64,000 nt of DNA from Cylicocyclus nassatus (GCA_958299035.1 CATQJL010000316.1:40412025-40476024); one strand, 5' to 3'; numbered from the stretch's first letter, positions 1 to 13,380 are shown. Program-made: numbers and translations. The notes: generated by a model not told the origin, from the letters alone.

Positions 1-1295
1 AAATTTTATATAAAACCGGGAATTTTATGACACCTAACCAGAGCCAAGGAAACAGCAGCTATTATGGGACATGATTTACGAGTCTGAAACCAGGCATAAG
101 CAGCCGCCAAAAGCATCTCATAGTCATTAAAATCTGGAAAAAGGCCGTGAATGATCCTCTCAGCGTTGTGAATGAAGAGGCACTAGGCAATCATCGTCGG
201 TAGGCTTAATTAATGTCCTTATCTTATGGATTTTTGAGCGACGCAAATTATGAACATCCAAAGTTTCCTCTTCAATTCGCTTTCGCTTGTGGTGCTTCAT
301 ACTGCTGAAGCGAATTGCTAGGTAGGACCAAAAAAATTTCCTTCATTTTTGCTCTCATAGAAACTCTGCAAACAAATTCTTGCAAGAATACTTTATACAC
401 AGAAAGTATTTCGACGACGAAATTAAGCCAATTTTCCAGGTAATTTTTTGCATTTGAAATATTTTCAAAATGTTTCTAACAAGGGAAGGGTATTTGGTCG
501 AAGTGGCATTTTTACATGAAAAGTTTATTCTACACGGCTGTCATCAGTTTTGGAACTATAAAAGTTTTCAAACTGCACGACACACTTCTCATTTTCGTTT
601 GCTAGGTTGCGAAATTTATTGATCAAATTAAAAGCGTCGTTCCACTGCATAAAATAGCAGCAATTGTGATTTTAGAAAGTTTTTTTTTGCGAGGGAATGA
701 CTTTGCTTGGCAAATTTACTTTCATGATAAAAAAAACCGTGCAGATGGATAAGAAAGGTTTAACAATTACTGGTCCATTTGAGCTTATGAGAACGATTTT
801 CTTCTGACTGCGCGCTCGAAATTTCGCTACAAATGCTCTCATAAATTTTTTGTCCAAAGGCGCTCTGTAGATAAAGAAAACCGATTTGGGATTAACGTTC
901 GATGCCTTCAAGGAGGTGCGTCTCTTCTAGAAAGGTCACATCAATTGAAAATTCTTCCTTGTAAAAAGAGACGTTTCTGATCTCGCGGAGCGAAAGTTCA
1001 CGCGCTTTTGATACACATTCAAATGCAAATTCTTTTTGAATCAAACGAATCAAACAGGTTGCGAGCGGGGGCTTTGAAGAGTCCGAGTGAAGAGCGCGCG
1101 CGATGCGGCAGTTGCTTTATACGACGCGCAGGATCCAGCCGATTTGCCTTCAATAGGAAAGCAATCCATAGCGATCGTAGACTCCCTCGGAGTCACATCC
1201 TGCCCCCGAATTGCATAGCCACTCATTCTGGTCGAGGTTCGGTCAATGCTGGTCAGTTCGGGTTGAATTTGGCGAAGAGCAATTCGTATGTTCGT
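1..1295. other. Upstream intergenic DNA with repeat-like stretch
   Basis: No convincing exon is seen before the lipase start. Positions about 480-960 resemble a repeat that recurs elsewhere in the window (for example near 30.0, 32.3 and 35.6 kb): all share phrases of the type 'gcgctctgcagat...gatttgaaat-agcgtt' and 'ttggtcgaagtggc'. The short open frames here look incidental. The lipase promoter should lie in the last few hundred bases, but no clear TATA box or spliced-leader acceptor could be assigned. Confidence 0.4.
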
Positions 1296-4200
1296 ATGTT
1301 CCAGATTTTCCTCGTAACATTCTTGTTTGCCAGAGTATTTGCAAATTTTTCCCCGGATTTTTCTGCTTTTCTAGCCAGCTATTATGGTCCCCAAGTCAGA
1401 GACCAGATGGAGAGGTATCGTCTTTCTGCAATTATTTTTTGATTATCTCACTCATGTTTAATCAAAGATGAATGAATTTTTCACCAAAATTTTTCTCATG
1501 CTTTGGACTTCGTCATGTCAAAAATAAGATCTATGCTTGACAGGCGAGATCTCGAATCGAAAGGATCTTTTGGTGGGAAAGCGGATCGTTCGGAGAGATT
1601 GAAGAATCAACCAATTGTTTTCGTTCATGGCGTTTCGGATACGGCTGGCGAAAAGATGCGACAAGCAGCAAACTGGTTCAAGTAAGCTTAGCTTTGAGTA
1701 GTCGCAAAACTACTTGATCGACTGAAGGAGGCTTTTGAATCTTGAGGAATTGCCTATTTTAGAGCTAGAGGGTACTCCGATAGCGAACTCTACTCTACAA
1801 CGTATTTCAATGGAGCGCAAGGAAATCCGCTGAAGTGGGTAGAGTACGGAATGCGATGTGAATACGTAAAGCAGGTAATTGTCCTGAGTATGGTTTTGCT
1901 GTATAAATTCACCATCATTCTTTCGAATTTTCCTTTTGGTCTCGTGCTCTGCTCTGTTCATTGAGTTGCAACATAACATGCAAATTTCTAGATATCCATT
2001 TGGATAAGCCTAATTGACTTTTTAATCCATGCAACATTTTTCTTCTAATCAATATATTGAGATGTGTCAAAGTTCTACCCGTTGTACTCTTTCTGATAAG
2101 CCAGATTCAAAAGAAAAATGAATTCTTATAAGATCTGCTTGGATCTTCTGAGAACTCTTTTTCTAGAGTTTTTTAAATATGCTTTTTTGTCTTAAGAGGG
2201 CAACAAAGCGAGTGAGGAATTCTCGCTTTTGCGCGTCTCTATGATTTCGAAGACGTGTAATGTTTGTTTGTTTTTAGAAAATTTCATACTTATGCATTTT
2301 AAGCACAGACATGGCCTGGCCTGCCATTGTAGTCCGTAGGCGCTCCCCCTAGCGAGTCTGAGGCGAGTAAATGTGAAGAAAACACGAAAAAATCTCCTCA
2401 ATAAAAAGCGGTGAAAGAATTGGAAAAATTTTCAAAATATGTTCTGGTTTCTTTAACCGCGAATTAAGTAGGTCTTTCAAATACTATTACAATAACTTTT
2501 TGTGAAGATTTTGAATGTAAGCCAAAACGAACGATAGCTACAAATAAGCATACTGTATAACTAAGACAACTGACCGGGACTTCCGTAGAACGTTTGAGGA
2601 AGTTCCGCCGGATCACCTGCGGAAGTTTCGAAGAATGCGAACCACAACAGCAATTGAGAACACCTAAATGAGATTCGATCCTTGCTCTGTTGACTGCGAC
2701 ACTACTTACTATCCTCTGCACTATGGATGACGTGTTCGATACTGAACTCTAGTTGTTGGCGAGCAATATTGTGTAAGAGACAACCATTCAAAAACCTGCG
2801 GAAATACTGGCATGTCAAAGGAGTGCGGAGCCGCTGGCATTTTTTGAAAGTTCCGAAGCGTTTGTGAAAAGTCCTCGCGTTTTCATCAGTTCAACATGAA
2901 AATCCTGCGGAAGTTCCCATTTTTACGTTTTCACTTTTGCAACAGTAAACAAAATCTTGCGGAACCGCTGCAAATCCTGCTTGTCATGTGGAAGTCCAGG
3001 TGAATTGTTTGAAAATAGAGTTGTCAATATATTGCGCATATGGTCACCCTTTTGAGGGCAATATCTTCTTTACTGCATTAAAGGTCTCGAAAAGTAAGAA
3101 TCAGGGCTTATTTGGCTCCCATCATTTTCAAACCTCTACCTATCATCATAGCGTATATAGAAATAAAGGAAGATTTGACCTACTCAACACATAAGGCTTG
3201 AACTGGCACAAGCTATTGTTTATATTGGCTGCTTCCAAAGACGTTTCTTGAGGTTTAAGGTTTGAGGGTATCCCAAAAAATGTAAACACTGTTTGATCGT
3301 TAACCATTCTTTAGAGCGAAGTTTAACTTGAATTTTTTGTACGGAGCAAATTATCAAAACTATTAATCACTTATTACTGTAGAATAATAGGAACCTCGAG
3401 AAGGATTTTAAGAAACTGAAAGCGATTTTTGCCTCAGAAGGAAGACCAAACGGCCAGAAACTCAGCTAAACCAATTATGGTCGCTGATTCTGAATATGAA
3501 AATTGCACTTTACCGCAATGCTTCAATTTTGAGTTATTTCAAGTTTAGGGTAGCGACTTTTTTAATGTTTGCCAGAGGTGTGATTATACTATTATAAAAG
3601 CTAAAAATTGGTAAAAAGTTTTATGTTAAAATCAGCTCGCTTAAAATCTGGCTACACAAATTTCTAGTTTTTTTGGATTTTTTTTTAATCAAAAGGTCTA
3701 TTTTACAGTGGCGCCATATACTGAAAGTTTATACCGTAACCCTACAATAACGAAGAAAGATTGGATATTCGTTTAACACCGTAAAACCTAGGATGAACCT
3801 CGCTCTACACAACGGTACCTTAAGCTCGGTGAAAGCAAGAGAGTTGTTAACGATCAAACAGTGTTCACATTTTTTGGGACACCGTGTATAGTACTGTTCA
3901 GCCACACCCTTTAATTTAAGTGGATTGGCGGCTGGAAGGCGGTGCTTGTGACCTAATTAAGGGTAATACTGATCAGTGAGCACGCGCGTAAGAGAGACGC
4001 AGACTGCGTCGCGGGCGCGAGCGGCCTCAGTTAGGTCACAAAGCCCCGCCTTGCAGTCGCCAAGCCAGTTGAATCAAAGGTTAGTTACAACTTCGGAGAA
4101 TACGGGCGTAGAGCGCCATAGAGCACATGTTGATATTTCTAACGTACAGGTGCTGTCGTCAACGAAAGAAGGCTGCAGTAACATCCAAACTAGACTACAT

Positions 4201-7200
4201 ATAACTCTGCGCATCTCTACCAATAGCCGCTAATATGCGCTGCGATATCTGTCAGTTATCACAGATGCTTTTCTTTCAGGTTCGAGCGCTAATCGTCGCC
4301 ACGCGTCTCTATACAGGTCGGGCAGTCGACGTGATTGCATTTTCGCTGGGTGTTCCTGTATCGAGAAAAGCTATTCTAGGAGGTAGGTTTAAAAAGTACA
4401 GATAGCTGCTCACAGAATCTTTCTTCCCTCGAACTGAAAAATGCATTGGCTTATATTTTACTAGCTGGGATGCCCTAATTTCGCATTCGTATTCGCGTAT
4501 TCACTTACCTCTGTGGCAGTTCCCAAACCCGTAGCTCAAAGTGCAAAAATCGATAAAGTCCATATCGATCCTTACGAAAAATAGCCTACGACACTTTCTC
4601 TGCCCCGAAGATTATTGCAAAGTTTGGTCGGAACTGGTTAGAGAAGGAAATTTTTTCAGAACATAGTACAAACAGATACACAGACACACCTACAGACAGA
4701 CAAACAGACCTCAGCTTTATGAATAAGGTCAAAGCTTGCATAAACGCGTGAGAATCAGCAGCAAACCATAGTAACGGCGGTTACAGAACTTTCTCGAACT
4801 ACAATAGAGAAGTGTGTTGAGATTCAAAGATGCAAATCAATAGCTTCTTATGTGATTTTCCACGTAATAGGTCTCGGCGCTAACAAGGGAATGGTCAAAA
4901 ATCCAAGTGACCAATCCAAAGAGCTGCATACCATTAGATGCACTATAACTGGCTTTGAATCAGTCCTGTTCGGCTTACTGCTGGGCCAAGACATGCAGCT
5001 AAGTTATTATTTATTTTTAAAGCCTAAAGGTAATAAAATGCTTATAACTTCCACAAAGGCGCTAAAAGTAAAATCCAGATTCGAAATCAGCGCTCAATAC
5101 TGCATCGAATGATAGGCAGCTTGCTAGGATTGGCCATTTCGAATTCTGACCCATTACGTGAGAAATAGACAGAGAGTATGACCTCCCTGATGCCCCTCAT
5201 CAGTTTTTATTGGCAACGCTGCAGCCACACCATTCATCAATTTTTCGAAAACCTCGTCAAATCTTCCAGATATGCATGGTGACATAATCTTCCAGCAACG
5301 GCGAGATGAATCTCAAAATCCGAATCAGAATGGATTTTAAAAAATCCAAAAAAGTTATCGTATTATAACAACTGCGAGATCTACACACATATCTTATGAA
5401 TTTCATAGATTGTTTTCGGAGGCTCTTATCTACTTCGTTTTATTTCGAATATTTGTTTTTGAAAGGGAAGGAAAAGCGCTCCTTTGTGTCATGCTTTGTA
5501 TTGGAAAAATCTGCGTATTATAACCATCATTCTGCGTATTCTATTGTATTCTGCACGCATAACTTCCACACAAGTATTCCTCGAGAGTATGAAAAAATAA
5601 ACTCTAAGAACCTCATATCTATGGTAGAAGTATTAGCACCATATATCGGAGATTAAGTGCGAAGTATCCCCGAGTCACTCGTAGCTCAATATGCGTATTG
5701 CACACCCTGAGCGACAAACTTGTAAGATTAGAAACTGCCCAATCACAATGATTTCTCCTTGTTTCCTTGCTTCTATTGGTTCAGATACGTATCAGTCAAG
5801 ATACACACCTTCACAGTTTACTGAGAAGTTATTGTTAGCCGTCACGGCGCGCATTGTGTGCAGCCTCACTTATCAAGCTGTAAATGACTCGACGATAAGA
5901 TGTAGTGCAGCGCTTTTGTTTTTCTTCACATTCGCAGATGTTTCAAATTCGCAGCATTTTTGTCGGAGACTCAATATCTCTGTATTCTTAAAATTAACGT
6001 AAAATGGTTTAGCAAATAGAATGTATATTGTTTGTCAGAAACAAAGTGGTCGATGCATCCGTGAAATATGAGAAGTTTATTAGAATTATGCTTCCTAATT
6101 TTGATTTCAGTTGCAGTAATCATTTGAGCTAGTACAAAACATTGGACTCTGCATTACAATCAGGTTCAAATGCAAAGTCTTCAGTAACAATGGACAACTT
6201 TATTTATTTACTTATTTATTTACATATTTATTTATTTACTTATTTGGTAGCTCATAGTCTTGCTGTAATTTTTCAATGACTGATTGATTGAATTCACTAT
6301 CAAATTAGGAAAAATAAAGTACTCAGCAGGGAATGGTCAGAACTTAACCCAGCCATTCCAAACAAGCTGCATATCAACGGACTCTCTTTCAAACGTTGAT
6401 TTCAAATATATGTTTATTATCTGTCAAGCGACTGTCTGGAAGGGTTATGAGCGTTTAAATGTGCGATTTGCCAAGGGTCCTGTACGCATTATCCTCGAAA
6501 TACGTTTGAAAACCTTTTATTTGGGGTTTTAATGTGCTTCTTTTCTGTAATTGAATTAACAATAGCCACTGTGAATTCGACATCAGGCTGTCTTTGAAAT
6601 ATATTCGTCGAAATTCGATAAATTTCTCATATCTAAACGCTCATAATCCTTCCATATAGTCGCTTGGCTGATAATAAACATACATCTAAAATCAGCGTTC
6701 TAAGACGAGTCTGATGCTTTTTCGGAATGGCTGGGTTAAGTTCTGGAATTTCTTCGTTAGCTTCATTCCATCTATAATGCAAATTTTGGATATTTTTCTG
6801 AGAATTCCAGTCGATACCTCTAATTGAGGTGTGCTGCCTCCTAATTTTTGAAGTTTTGTTTACTTCAAAAGTGCGAAAGTAGACTTGAAAGGAATTGGGA
6901 GACTAGCGCTAGTAATTTTATTCACAGGTCTCAAGTGATCTTCATGTGATTTTGATTTCGTACTGTATCCTATGCAACTCGTGTAACAAATATTTCTTGT
7001 TAAAATTTTCAGGACACTGCGTGGATTCGGGCGAATATCTGGGAGGACCACTAACAAAATATATTGACACATTTGTTGGTGTGGCAGGACCAAATCATGG
7101 GATAAGCTTGCAGGTTTCTTGAGATTTTTTCCTCTTTGTATGTATTTTTTAGTCGCTTTACAGGTGGGCGGCATTGCAATCCCCGGATGTGTGTTCAGCG

Positions 7201-8533
7201 TTATTCCTGTGTGCAATCAAGTGACTGGGCTATACTCGGGTGTGTGCCCAAGCGAAAGCGAATTTTTGCAGGTAACTTGCGTAAATTATTTTCAATTCTT
7301 CCCGCTTTCCTACTGTCCTTGCGTTGTTTCCAAGACATTTTCTTCTTCAGGACATAAATAGACAAGTCGGATACGAGGGTATGCACGTATTTACGATCCA
7401 CTCCAAAAAGGACCAGATAGTTGGTCATATTGTCTGCAATAAGGTATTCACCATCATTAATCGTTGTCATATTTTATTCCTGACGTAGAGTACAAAGGAA
7501 TTTTATAGCAGCTGGAGTTTTTTAGACAGGCAGTAAAAAAACTTATCTGAATTGCCTCCGCCACTCATTCGAGACTTTCAAAGTCTAGTAGACTAGTTCA
7601 TCTGAACAAATCATCATTTTTTCAGCATTACTCAAAATTTTTTGAAATATCGTTATAAAAGGCGATGATACTCAAACTTCGCAGCTTTAACTAGAAGTGA
7701 AAGATGGTTTGCGGAAATGCGCAGGACCATACAATACCGTTCACATTTTTTTAAAAATAGACGCGAATGTATGGACATGTATGGACATGTACGGACATGT
7801 CCATACATGTATGGACATACATGTCCATACATTCGCGTCTATTTTTCAAAAAGTGTAAGCGGTATCGTATAAAATTACCACTTTTACGATTATCTAGCAT
7901 TCACATACAGAGTGGGTTGTGCTTCTTGTTGAGGAGGTTATGCCTCCTTCGAATTCACTGCTCAGTTTTATTTTCGTACCTCTCAGCTTACTTCAGTGCG
8001 ATATTTTTGCGCCTATTGTTTTGATACAAAATTGACAAAAACTTCACATCGAATTTTGTACTTCGCGGCAAAAAATTCTACGGTTTTCATGCTTTGAGGC
8101 ATCATGAAAGATTCGCATATTGGATCGATCGTTTTCACAAATTGAATAATTTTCTGCGCCAGCTTCCAAAAGTACACAAAAAAGGGAGGAGTTGTTGTTG
8201 ATTTTCGATTGAAAGTCACAAAAAATTCAAATGGTGTATAGAGAGAAACATGATTTAGTAAAGGAAAAATAGCCACAAAAGTGTGCGTGCCATTATGCTA
8301 AAGCGTTTACAGAAAGCCTCAGTTTTCAAAATACGAAAAGCTAACTGAGTCACAAAATCCCTTTTTTAGTTCCTATATGCAGACTTTCTTTCATTGTTTA
8401 TGTTCTCCAGGTAACTTCGCAAATCGCTGGACAAATGGGCGAGAAGGTGTTCGAAAATCTCAATCATGATGATACTTTCCACACGTCTCACAATGTGCAA
8501 TTCCAAATGATTCGGAACCATATAGTCATCTAG
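1296..8533 (+). CDS. Secreted class 2 lipase, eight exons (nematode lips-like)
   Basis: Predicted secreted alpha/beta-hydrolase of the class 2 triacylglycerol lipase family, expanded in nematodes. Exons: 1296-1414, 1544-1681, 1763-1874, 4280-4382, 7013-7113, 7164-7271, 7351-7443, 8411-8533. They sum to 897 nt (298 residues plus stop), every intron is GT-AG and all phases agree. Residues 1-16 form a signal peptide (MFQIFLVTFLFARVFA). The oxyanion-loop motif VFVHG is at about 65-69. The nucleophile elbow is AFSLG with Ser145. A following VGVAGPNHG stretch is at 179-187. The acid is probably Asp248 (SKKDQIVG), and the His probably His277 in LNHDD. Six cysteines lie after the signal peptide, fitting a secreted protein. 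Length is normal for the family. Introns 3, 4 and 7 are large and filled with inverted repeats. The substrate is not predictable from sequence. Confidence 0.9.
3258..3886. repeat. Foldback element in lipase intron 3
   Basis: Inverted ends of about 35-40 bp: the left end reads 'ggtatcccaaaaaatgta' and continues to 'gtttgatcgttaac'; the right end is its complement ending 'ttttttgggacacc'. This looks like a non-autonomous Tc1/mariner-type DNA element. No open frame of note lies inside. It sits wholly within an intron. Confidence 0.6.
3905..4075. repeat. Short palindromic element in lipase intron 3
   Basis: The left arm (ggattggcggctggaagg followed by cggtgcttgtgacctaa) is mirrored by the right arm (ttaggtcacaaagccccgcc to gccaagcc). 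The centre is GC-rich. It lies just upstream of lipase exon 4 and is probably a small inverted-repeat element. Confidence 0.5.
4462..4735. repeat. Diverged member of the ACTAGCTGG repeat family
   Basis: Starts 'actagctgg', contains 'gtagctcaaa', 'atcgataaa' and a 'cctacgacac' block, and ends with a CAGACA/ACAGACA run followed by 'cagctttatgaataagg'. The same order of blocks is seen better preserved at 58911-59625 and 43866-44146. It lies in lipase intron 4. Confidence 0.6.
6325..6750. repeat. Inverted repeat in lipase intron 4
   Basis: The left arm contains 'gaacttaacccagccattcc' and 'tatgagcgttta'. The right arm contains their complements 'ggaatggctgggttaagttc' and 'aaacgctcata', in mirror order. 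A TTTA microsatellite (about 6199-6246) lies just upstream. Probably a MITE. Confidence 0.55.
7729..7870. repeat. 142-bp near-perfect palindrome in lipase intron 7
   Basis: The arms run inward from 'atacaataccgttcaca' through 'aaaaatagacgcgaatgtat' to repeated 'ggacatgtat' units, and return as the complement ending 'ggtatcgtat'. The centre alternates 'ggacatgt' and 'acatgtcc'. The structure would form a single long hairpin in RNA or DNA. Confidence 0.75.
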
Positions 8534-8665
8534 TTTTGTTGATTTATTTATTGTTTGTTGTACAAATATATAGAATTATTATGAAGAATGTTTTATCACA
8601 GCCCCAAAGAGTGAAGATAGGAGAGTATCGTTTAATTTGGAAAATCCTAGGAATTGTGCATCCGT

Positions 8666-10708
8666 TCAGCTCTTTATATCTTCTTTGTCCTCCTCGTCGC
8701 TGGTGGCTTTAGATCTCTTCGTCACACTTCCTAAGTAGAAGGTGATTTTCTTGTAGTACTTGTTGGGTGAGTGGAAATTGACTTACTCAAGCATGTGGCG
8801 ATTTCCATCATGATTCCCCTAGAAACATCACTTTTGAGCGCACAACCGGTCAAATTGTCCAGTAAGCGCAGCTCATTTGGCATGAACAAACCGCACCTAA
8901 AGGACTTTCGAAGGAAGCTCTCTTTAATTGAAACAGAAGCTTACTTCATTGTTCTGGTACAAATGTTTTCTGCTGGGTAGAAGCATTGCAACATACATCG
9001 ACTCATATTCTCACCAGTCTTGCTGCTAAACTCGTGAAAAACGTCTGAAACAACTTTAAGTTTCCAAGATAGTCTTCTCCAATGACTATGTATGGTATCA
9101 CTTTGCATAACGGTGATAAACATGTCTGTTTCAAAATGCTTTTGCGTCCTCCTTGAACTTACAACCAGACAAATATTATCCGAAACAGTAGCTTTGCTTC
9201 ATTTCTCTGAAATTCTGCAGGTGTCGTCGAAAAATTTCGAATTATAGAGACTTCCATGGAAGTAGCCTTGAGTGATGTTTGGAACTTTTACTTTCATGTA
9301 CGGTGTTAGTTCACTCAAACAAAAACAAATATTAGGTTGGCACATAAGTTCTGCAGCTTTTTTTTTAACTTTTATCCCTTTGAATGAGGCCCCCTCAAAT
9401 TACCCTTTTGTGCAGAGCTTCGCCAAAATCCGAAGATCTCTCTTTGGCTTTGATGGATTTCCGAGGCGACTTCGACGCATTCAACTCGTTCGAGTCCATT
9501 AAATCGCCAAATTTGGATTCGACTTTAACTCACGATTATTCTTTCACTGGGCTTAGCTGCCAATATCTGATAGCTTTTTGCTTCAGGTTCCGGCTGAATT
9601 CGGTTGATTCATGATCTTGTACGCATTCTTTTTTTGCTAAAATAAACCTTAAAACCTTTAATCGTCTAAGGAATATACACAGATTTTTTTATTTTGCCAT
9701 AGAAAATTAAAAAGTTTGCGCAGAATTATAGCCCACTTCCGATCATATTGCCAAAATTTGAATGCGTTTCATGCAAAGAAAAAGAAGTTATAGGAAAAGT
9801 TGCAAAACCTATGTGTCACCTAATATATTACGATCTATCAGAAAAGGTTCATCACTGTCATGAGATGTTTGTCGTAGAAGATCAAAACCTTGAGAAAGTA
9901 AGGAAGTAATTCAAGCTGCACATTGTTAGCGCAGCATCACTTTGGTCTTTGAATTTCTCAAATTCTAGAGTTAGTTGATAGTCATAGTGCACAAGTGGGA
10001 GTTCAAATATCCCGAGACCCTCCAAAATTCAAATCCTTAACTTGAATTTGCTTAGCCTGCAGCAGCGTAGAGTAAACTAAAACATTCTCGAAAAACTAAA
10101 ATTTTCTATTATTCTATTAAAATTTTCTATTTTCCCATACACCGTGCTTACAAATGGATAATCTGCTTTATCCATATTGTTTTTTGATTGAGTGGATGTT
10201 AGTTAGAAATGAATCATTATGTTTACAACACTCATCTGCTATAAAACTCACCAACTTTCTCGCCAATTTCATGGAAGTCTTTTAGAAAGAGCTCCTCAAA
10301 TAGCGTGAAGTTCCTTTTGTTCAAAACATTCTTCTCATTGCTTGTGCATCTGAATACTGAAGAAATCTTCTGAGCATCTCAAGCTTGAATATCAAAGCCT
10401 TACCCTGTACCAACTGCTTCATGGGCGCATTTGAGCGTTTTCGTGAGCACATGGTCAAATTCCGATAAGCATTCTACGAACTCTTTGGGTAAGTCTCCTT
10501 TCACCCTCCTCTTGAAAAAGTTATGGATTTTACTAAGTCGATATTAAAACCTAGGTAGCCTAACCTTGCAGGTGTGCATACATTTGCCGAAACTCATTGC
10601 TGGTTTGAATTTTGTCTCACATTTCTTGTAAGAATCACAATGACATTGTTCTTGTATCCGGGCTTCCAAAATAGTAACCATTGTCAGGAAGATTCCAACT
10701 ATGAGCAT
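8666..10708 (-). CDS. Secreted cysteine-rich protein, six exons, function unknown
   Basis: Assembled from six minus-strand exons: 10708-10565, 10510-10404, 10349-10252, 9044-8945, 8896-8787 and 8730-8666. They total 624 nt (207 residues plus stop) with compatible phases throughout. Residues 1-16 (MLIVGIFLTMVTILEA) are a signal peptide. The mature part has about 13 cysteines with CHC and CMHTC spacing early, and CMLQCFYP and TGCALKSD later. The tail is acidic and lysine-rich (SDEEDKEDIKS). I do not recognise the family with certainty; the layout resembles nematode-specific secreted cysteine-rich proteins. It ends 133 bp from the stop of the lipase in convergent orientation. Exon 2's acceptor (TTTTTCAAG) is less canonical than the others and is the weakest joint; exon 3 uses the downstream of two adjacent acceptors because the upstream one leads to a stop. 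Confidence 0.7.
9330..9370. repeat. Mariner-like terminal sequence, single end
   Basis: 'tattaggttggcacataagt' followed by a poly-T run resembles the TTAGGTTG ends of mariner-type elements seen elsewhere in this window (22084, 54674, 55764, 58637). The matching right end was not found with confidence. It lies in intron 3 of the cysteine-rich gene. Confidence 0.35.
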
Positions 10709-10849
10709 TCTTGAAAAGAGATTTCTTTGAGTGAAAAACAGCAAATATACGGGGTGCGCCAAAATAAGTTGCGCCGACTTTTGCACCACTACCATAATAA
10801 AACCATTGAACATAGCACAAAAGACTCTACGAGCTACATTCTTCAGAAT

Positions 10850-13100
10850 TCGAAAGAACTCTATACAAGAATGTGAGATTAGATAGAAAGAGATCAGCGA
10901 ATTTCAAATAAGTAAAAATCTCATCTTTATGCCTTTATATTTTGCTTTGCAACTAAATAAACACAAAATTTTGCTAAACCGTTCCAAAGTGAGCTTGTAG
11001 ACAAGATTTTGAGATTTCAGATGGTTCTTTTGCATTCGCAAAAATTCATTCTTTTACGAAATACGGACATGTGTTTGCGAAAATTACCTGCATACAGCAA
11101 CAACCTTATTGTTCAAAATCGATTTTGAGACTCCACACGTGCAAAGCTTTCCAAGTAAAAAACAAATCTTTATTTATGAGGCATGTGGAAAAGCACGTAT
11201 CATGAGGGGTTTGTTAAAATGATTCACAAACTGATCTAGAAAACATTTTCTGATTCTTAGGCGCATTTGAGAGAGCTAAAATAACACCGATTTTCAATAT
11301 GCTGCCTTCCAAGCATGAAGTTCAAAAACTTATAATCCCTCTCCAAATTGATTTTCAAATATCCGTACCTTGTTGTGTTGAAGACGAAGGTTTACTTTAC
11401 CTTGTTGCGCGGTTACAAAGTAAGAGAAGCAACTTCCGGAAAGATATCGTCTAAACTTGGAAAGTTACGACCCCACAGAGTGAATTTAGTCAATGAAAAA
11501 GATTTGAAATTTTTCCGAGAAATGAATCAACCAAATTTTGATTTGACTGTTGCGATACGCTGAGAGTGATTGCTGGAACTAGATGCATACTTGATCCGCA
11601 GTTAAGCCCTCCCTGTATCCTTTTGGCGCTCACAGAAACACGCACAATTTATTTTGGCAACAAATGGTACCACAGAAAAGAGAACAGGAAACTGAATGCA
11701 TAGCAAAATGATTTCGCTGGTCATTTACGTCCACTGAATGCGATCATCGTTGATGTTTTGTCTTATATAAAACGCTGCGCTTAAAGGGTGTGTTTTGCTC
11801 ACTTTCATTTGATTGAATTATCTCCTTATCATTACGTCAGTAACTCGTTTCTTTTCGCTCTTTTCAACTTTAGTGTATTATAGTACATATTACTAATGAG
11901 AGAATGATTTACAATGCAGAAAAAGAGTTGAAACTTTAGTACATCTCACTCATGACAGAAGCTTGAAATGAGTCAAAAGAAACTTATTCTCAAGGCTTTT
12001 GAAAAACTTATATGCCCAGATAAATTGCTGCAACACTTTATTTAACTGTTATCAGACCATTTTTAAAAGTCTGGAATGAAAAGGAAAGACACTTGAAATC
12101 AGAGTATCTAAAAAGCTTGGGTTGGATATTCTGACGATTATTCTTAAATCACAGAAGAACTGGAAACGAAGGCATTACCGCAGAAAAGAGGATGAAATTC
12201 CGATTGAACACTGTTTGAGGATAGGTCTGTGAATGGCAGAACTTACGGAGCACTTCACATATTCTAGGGATACTCGGCTTCGCTAACCTCCCCCCTCTCA
12301 AAACTTTGAAGGGAGCAAAGGAAGCAAAGGAATCATGTTTACTCGAAGTGAACTTTTCAAATAGCATGTATACTATACCATACTCGACAGCATAAAACGC
12401 TGACCTTCATATCTGCCATCCTCATTTGCTTAACGAAGAGTTATGAGCGTTTATTGGAGCAAAAAGAAAAACTGTCTTTACTCGGACATTCGCAGTTGAC
12501 GACGCGAAACGGAGTTCAACTCATTGAAAACATGCGGAACACCTCCGTTACGGTCTGGACAATCCAGCTATTGGTTCGGGACAAAACTGCCGGAGAAACG
12601 CCGGTTGAGCAATTTTCACCTGCGTTTGGTTCGGGATTTGCCTGCAGTACCTTTTCCGGTCAAACGCAGGTTAAGCGCCGGTTGATTGCAAGAGTTCCGA
12701 AGCGAGTATGGGGCGCGAATCTAGCCGTAGAGCACTCTTGAGTATTGTTCAAATTTCTGGAATACCTTCTATACTGAGCGAACAGCAGAGACTGATTCGA
12801 CGCAAATTTATTCATCTCAGCGACAACTCAACGACAAAACCAGAACAAACGACAACAATACTCTCAATCTCAACAACAGGATCTCAACAACCAAATTGTA
12901 CATCAATGAGAAAAAAAGAGAAAACGAAAATTAGTCCTCCTCAGGCGAGTCCCGGAATTCCGTTTTTCGATAGTCGTGCCTTCTTGCGTCCTTATCATTT
13001 TTTCTGAAATTGGAAAAGAACGAATTACATCACAGCTCTAAAAAAATAGAGATACTCACTTTGGAAGGAATGAGGGTTAGGCACGCTGCATGGAATTTGT
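10850..13100. other. Intergenic DNA, no gene supported
   Basis: Open frames of 70-100 codons occur on both strands (for example around 11348-11563 and 12454-12741), but none has a recognisable domain, signal peptide or good splice context. The stretch 12590-12700 has GC-richer sequence with repeated 'gccggttga' words. I see nothing that can be called a gene. Confidence 0.4.
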
Positions 13101-13380
13101 ATTGGCGTACGTCAGATCTGAAAACAAACGCGGACGTTAACACCCTCCACAGCATTTTTTCAAACCCACGATACAGGCAAAAACAGAGCAGTTAGTTTGA
13201 GATGAAGCATGAAAAACTTACAATGCTTTGCTGATTGCCGCGCGGCATGTGTTGTCTAGTTCGTTTGCGCTTTTGATAGCGCATCAAACCTTTTTCTTCT
13301 TTGAGACTCGTTCTCGCCCAAATAAGCCCATTATCTAACTAAATATAATATCTTCTACCATTTACGTGATAAAAATTTAC

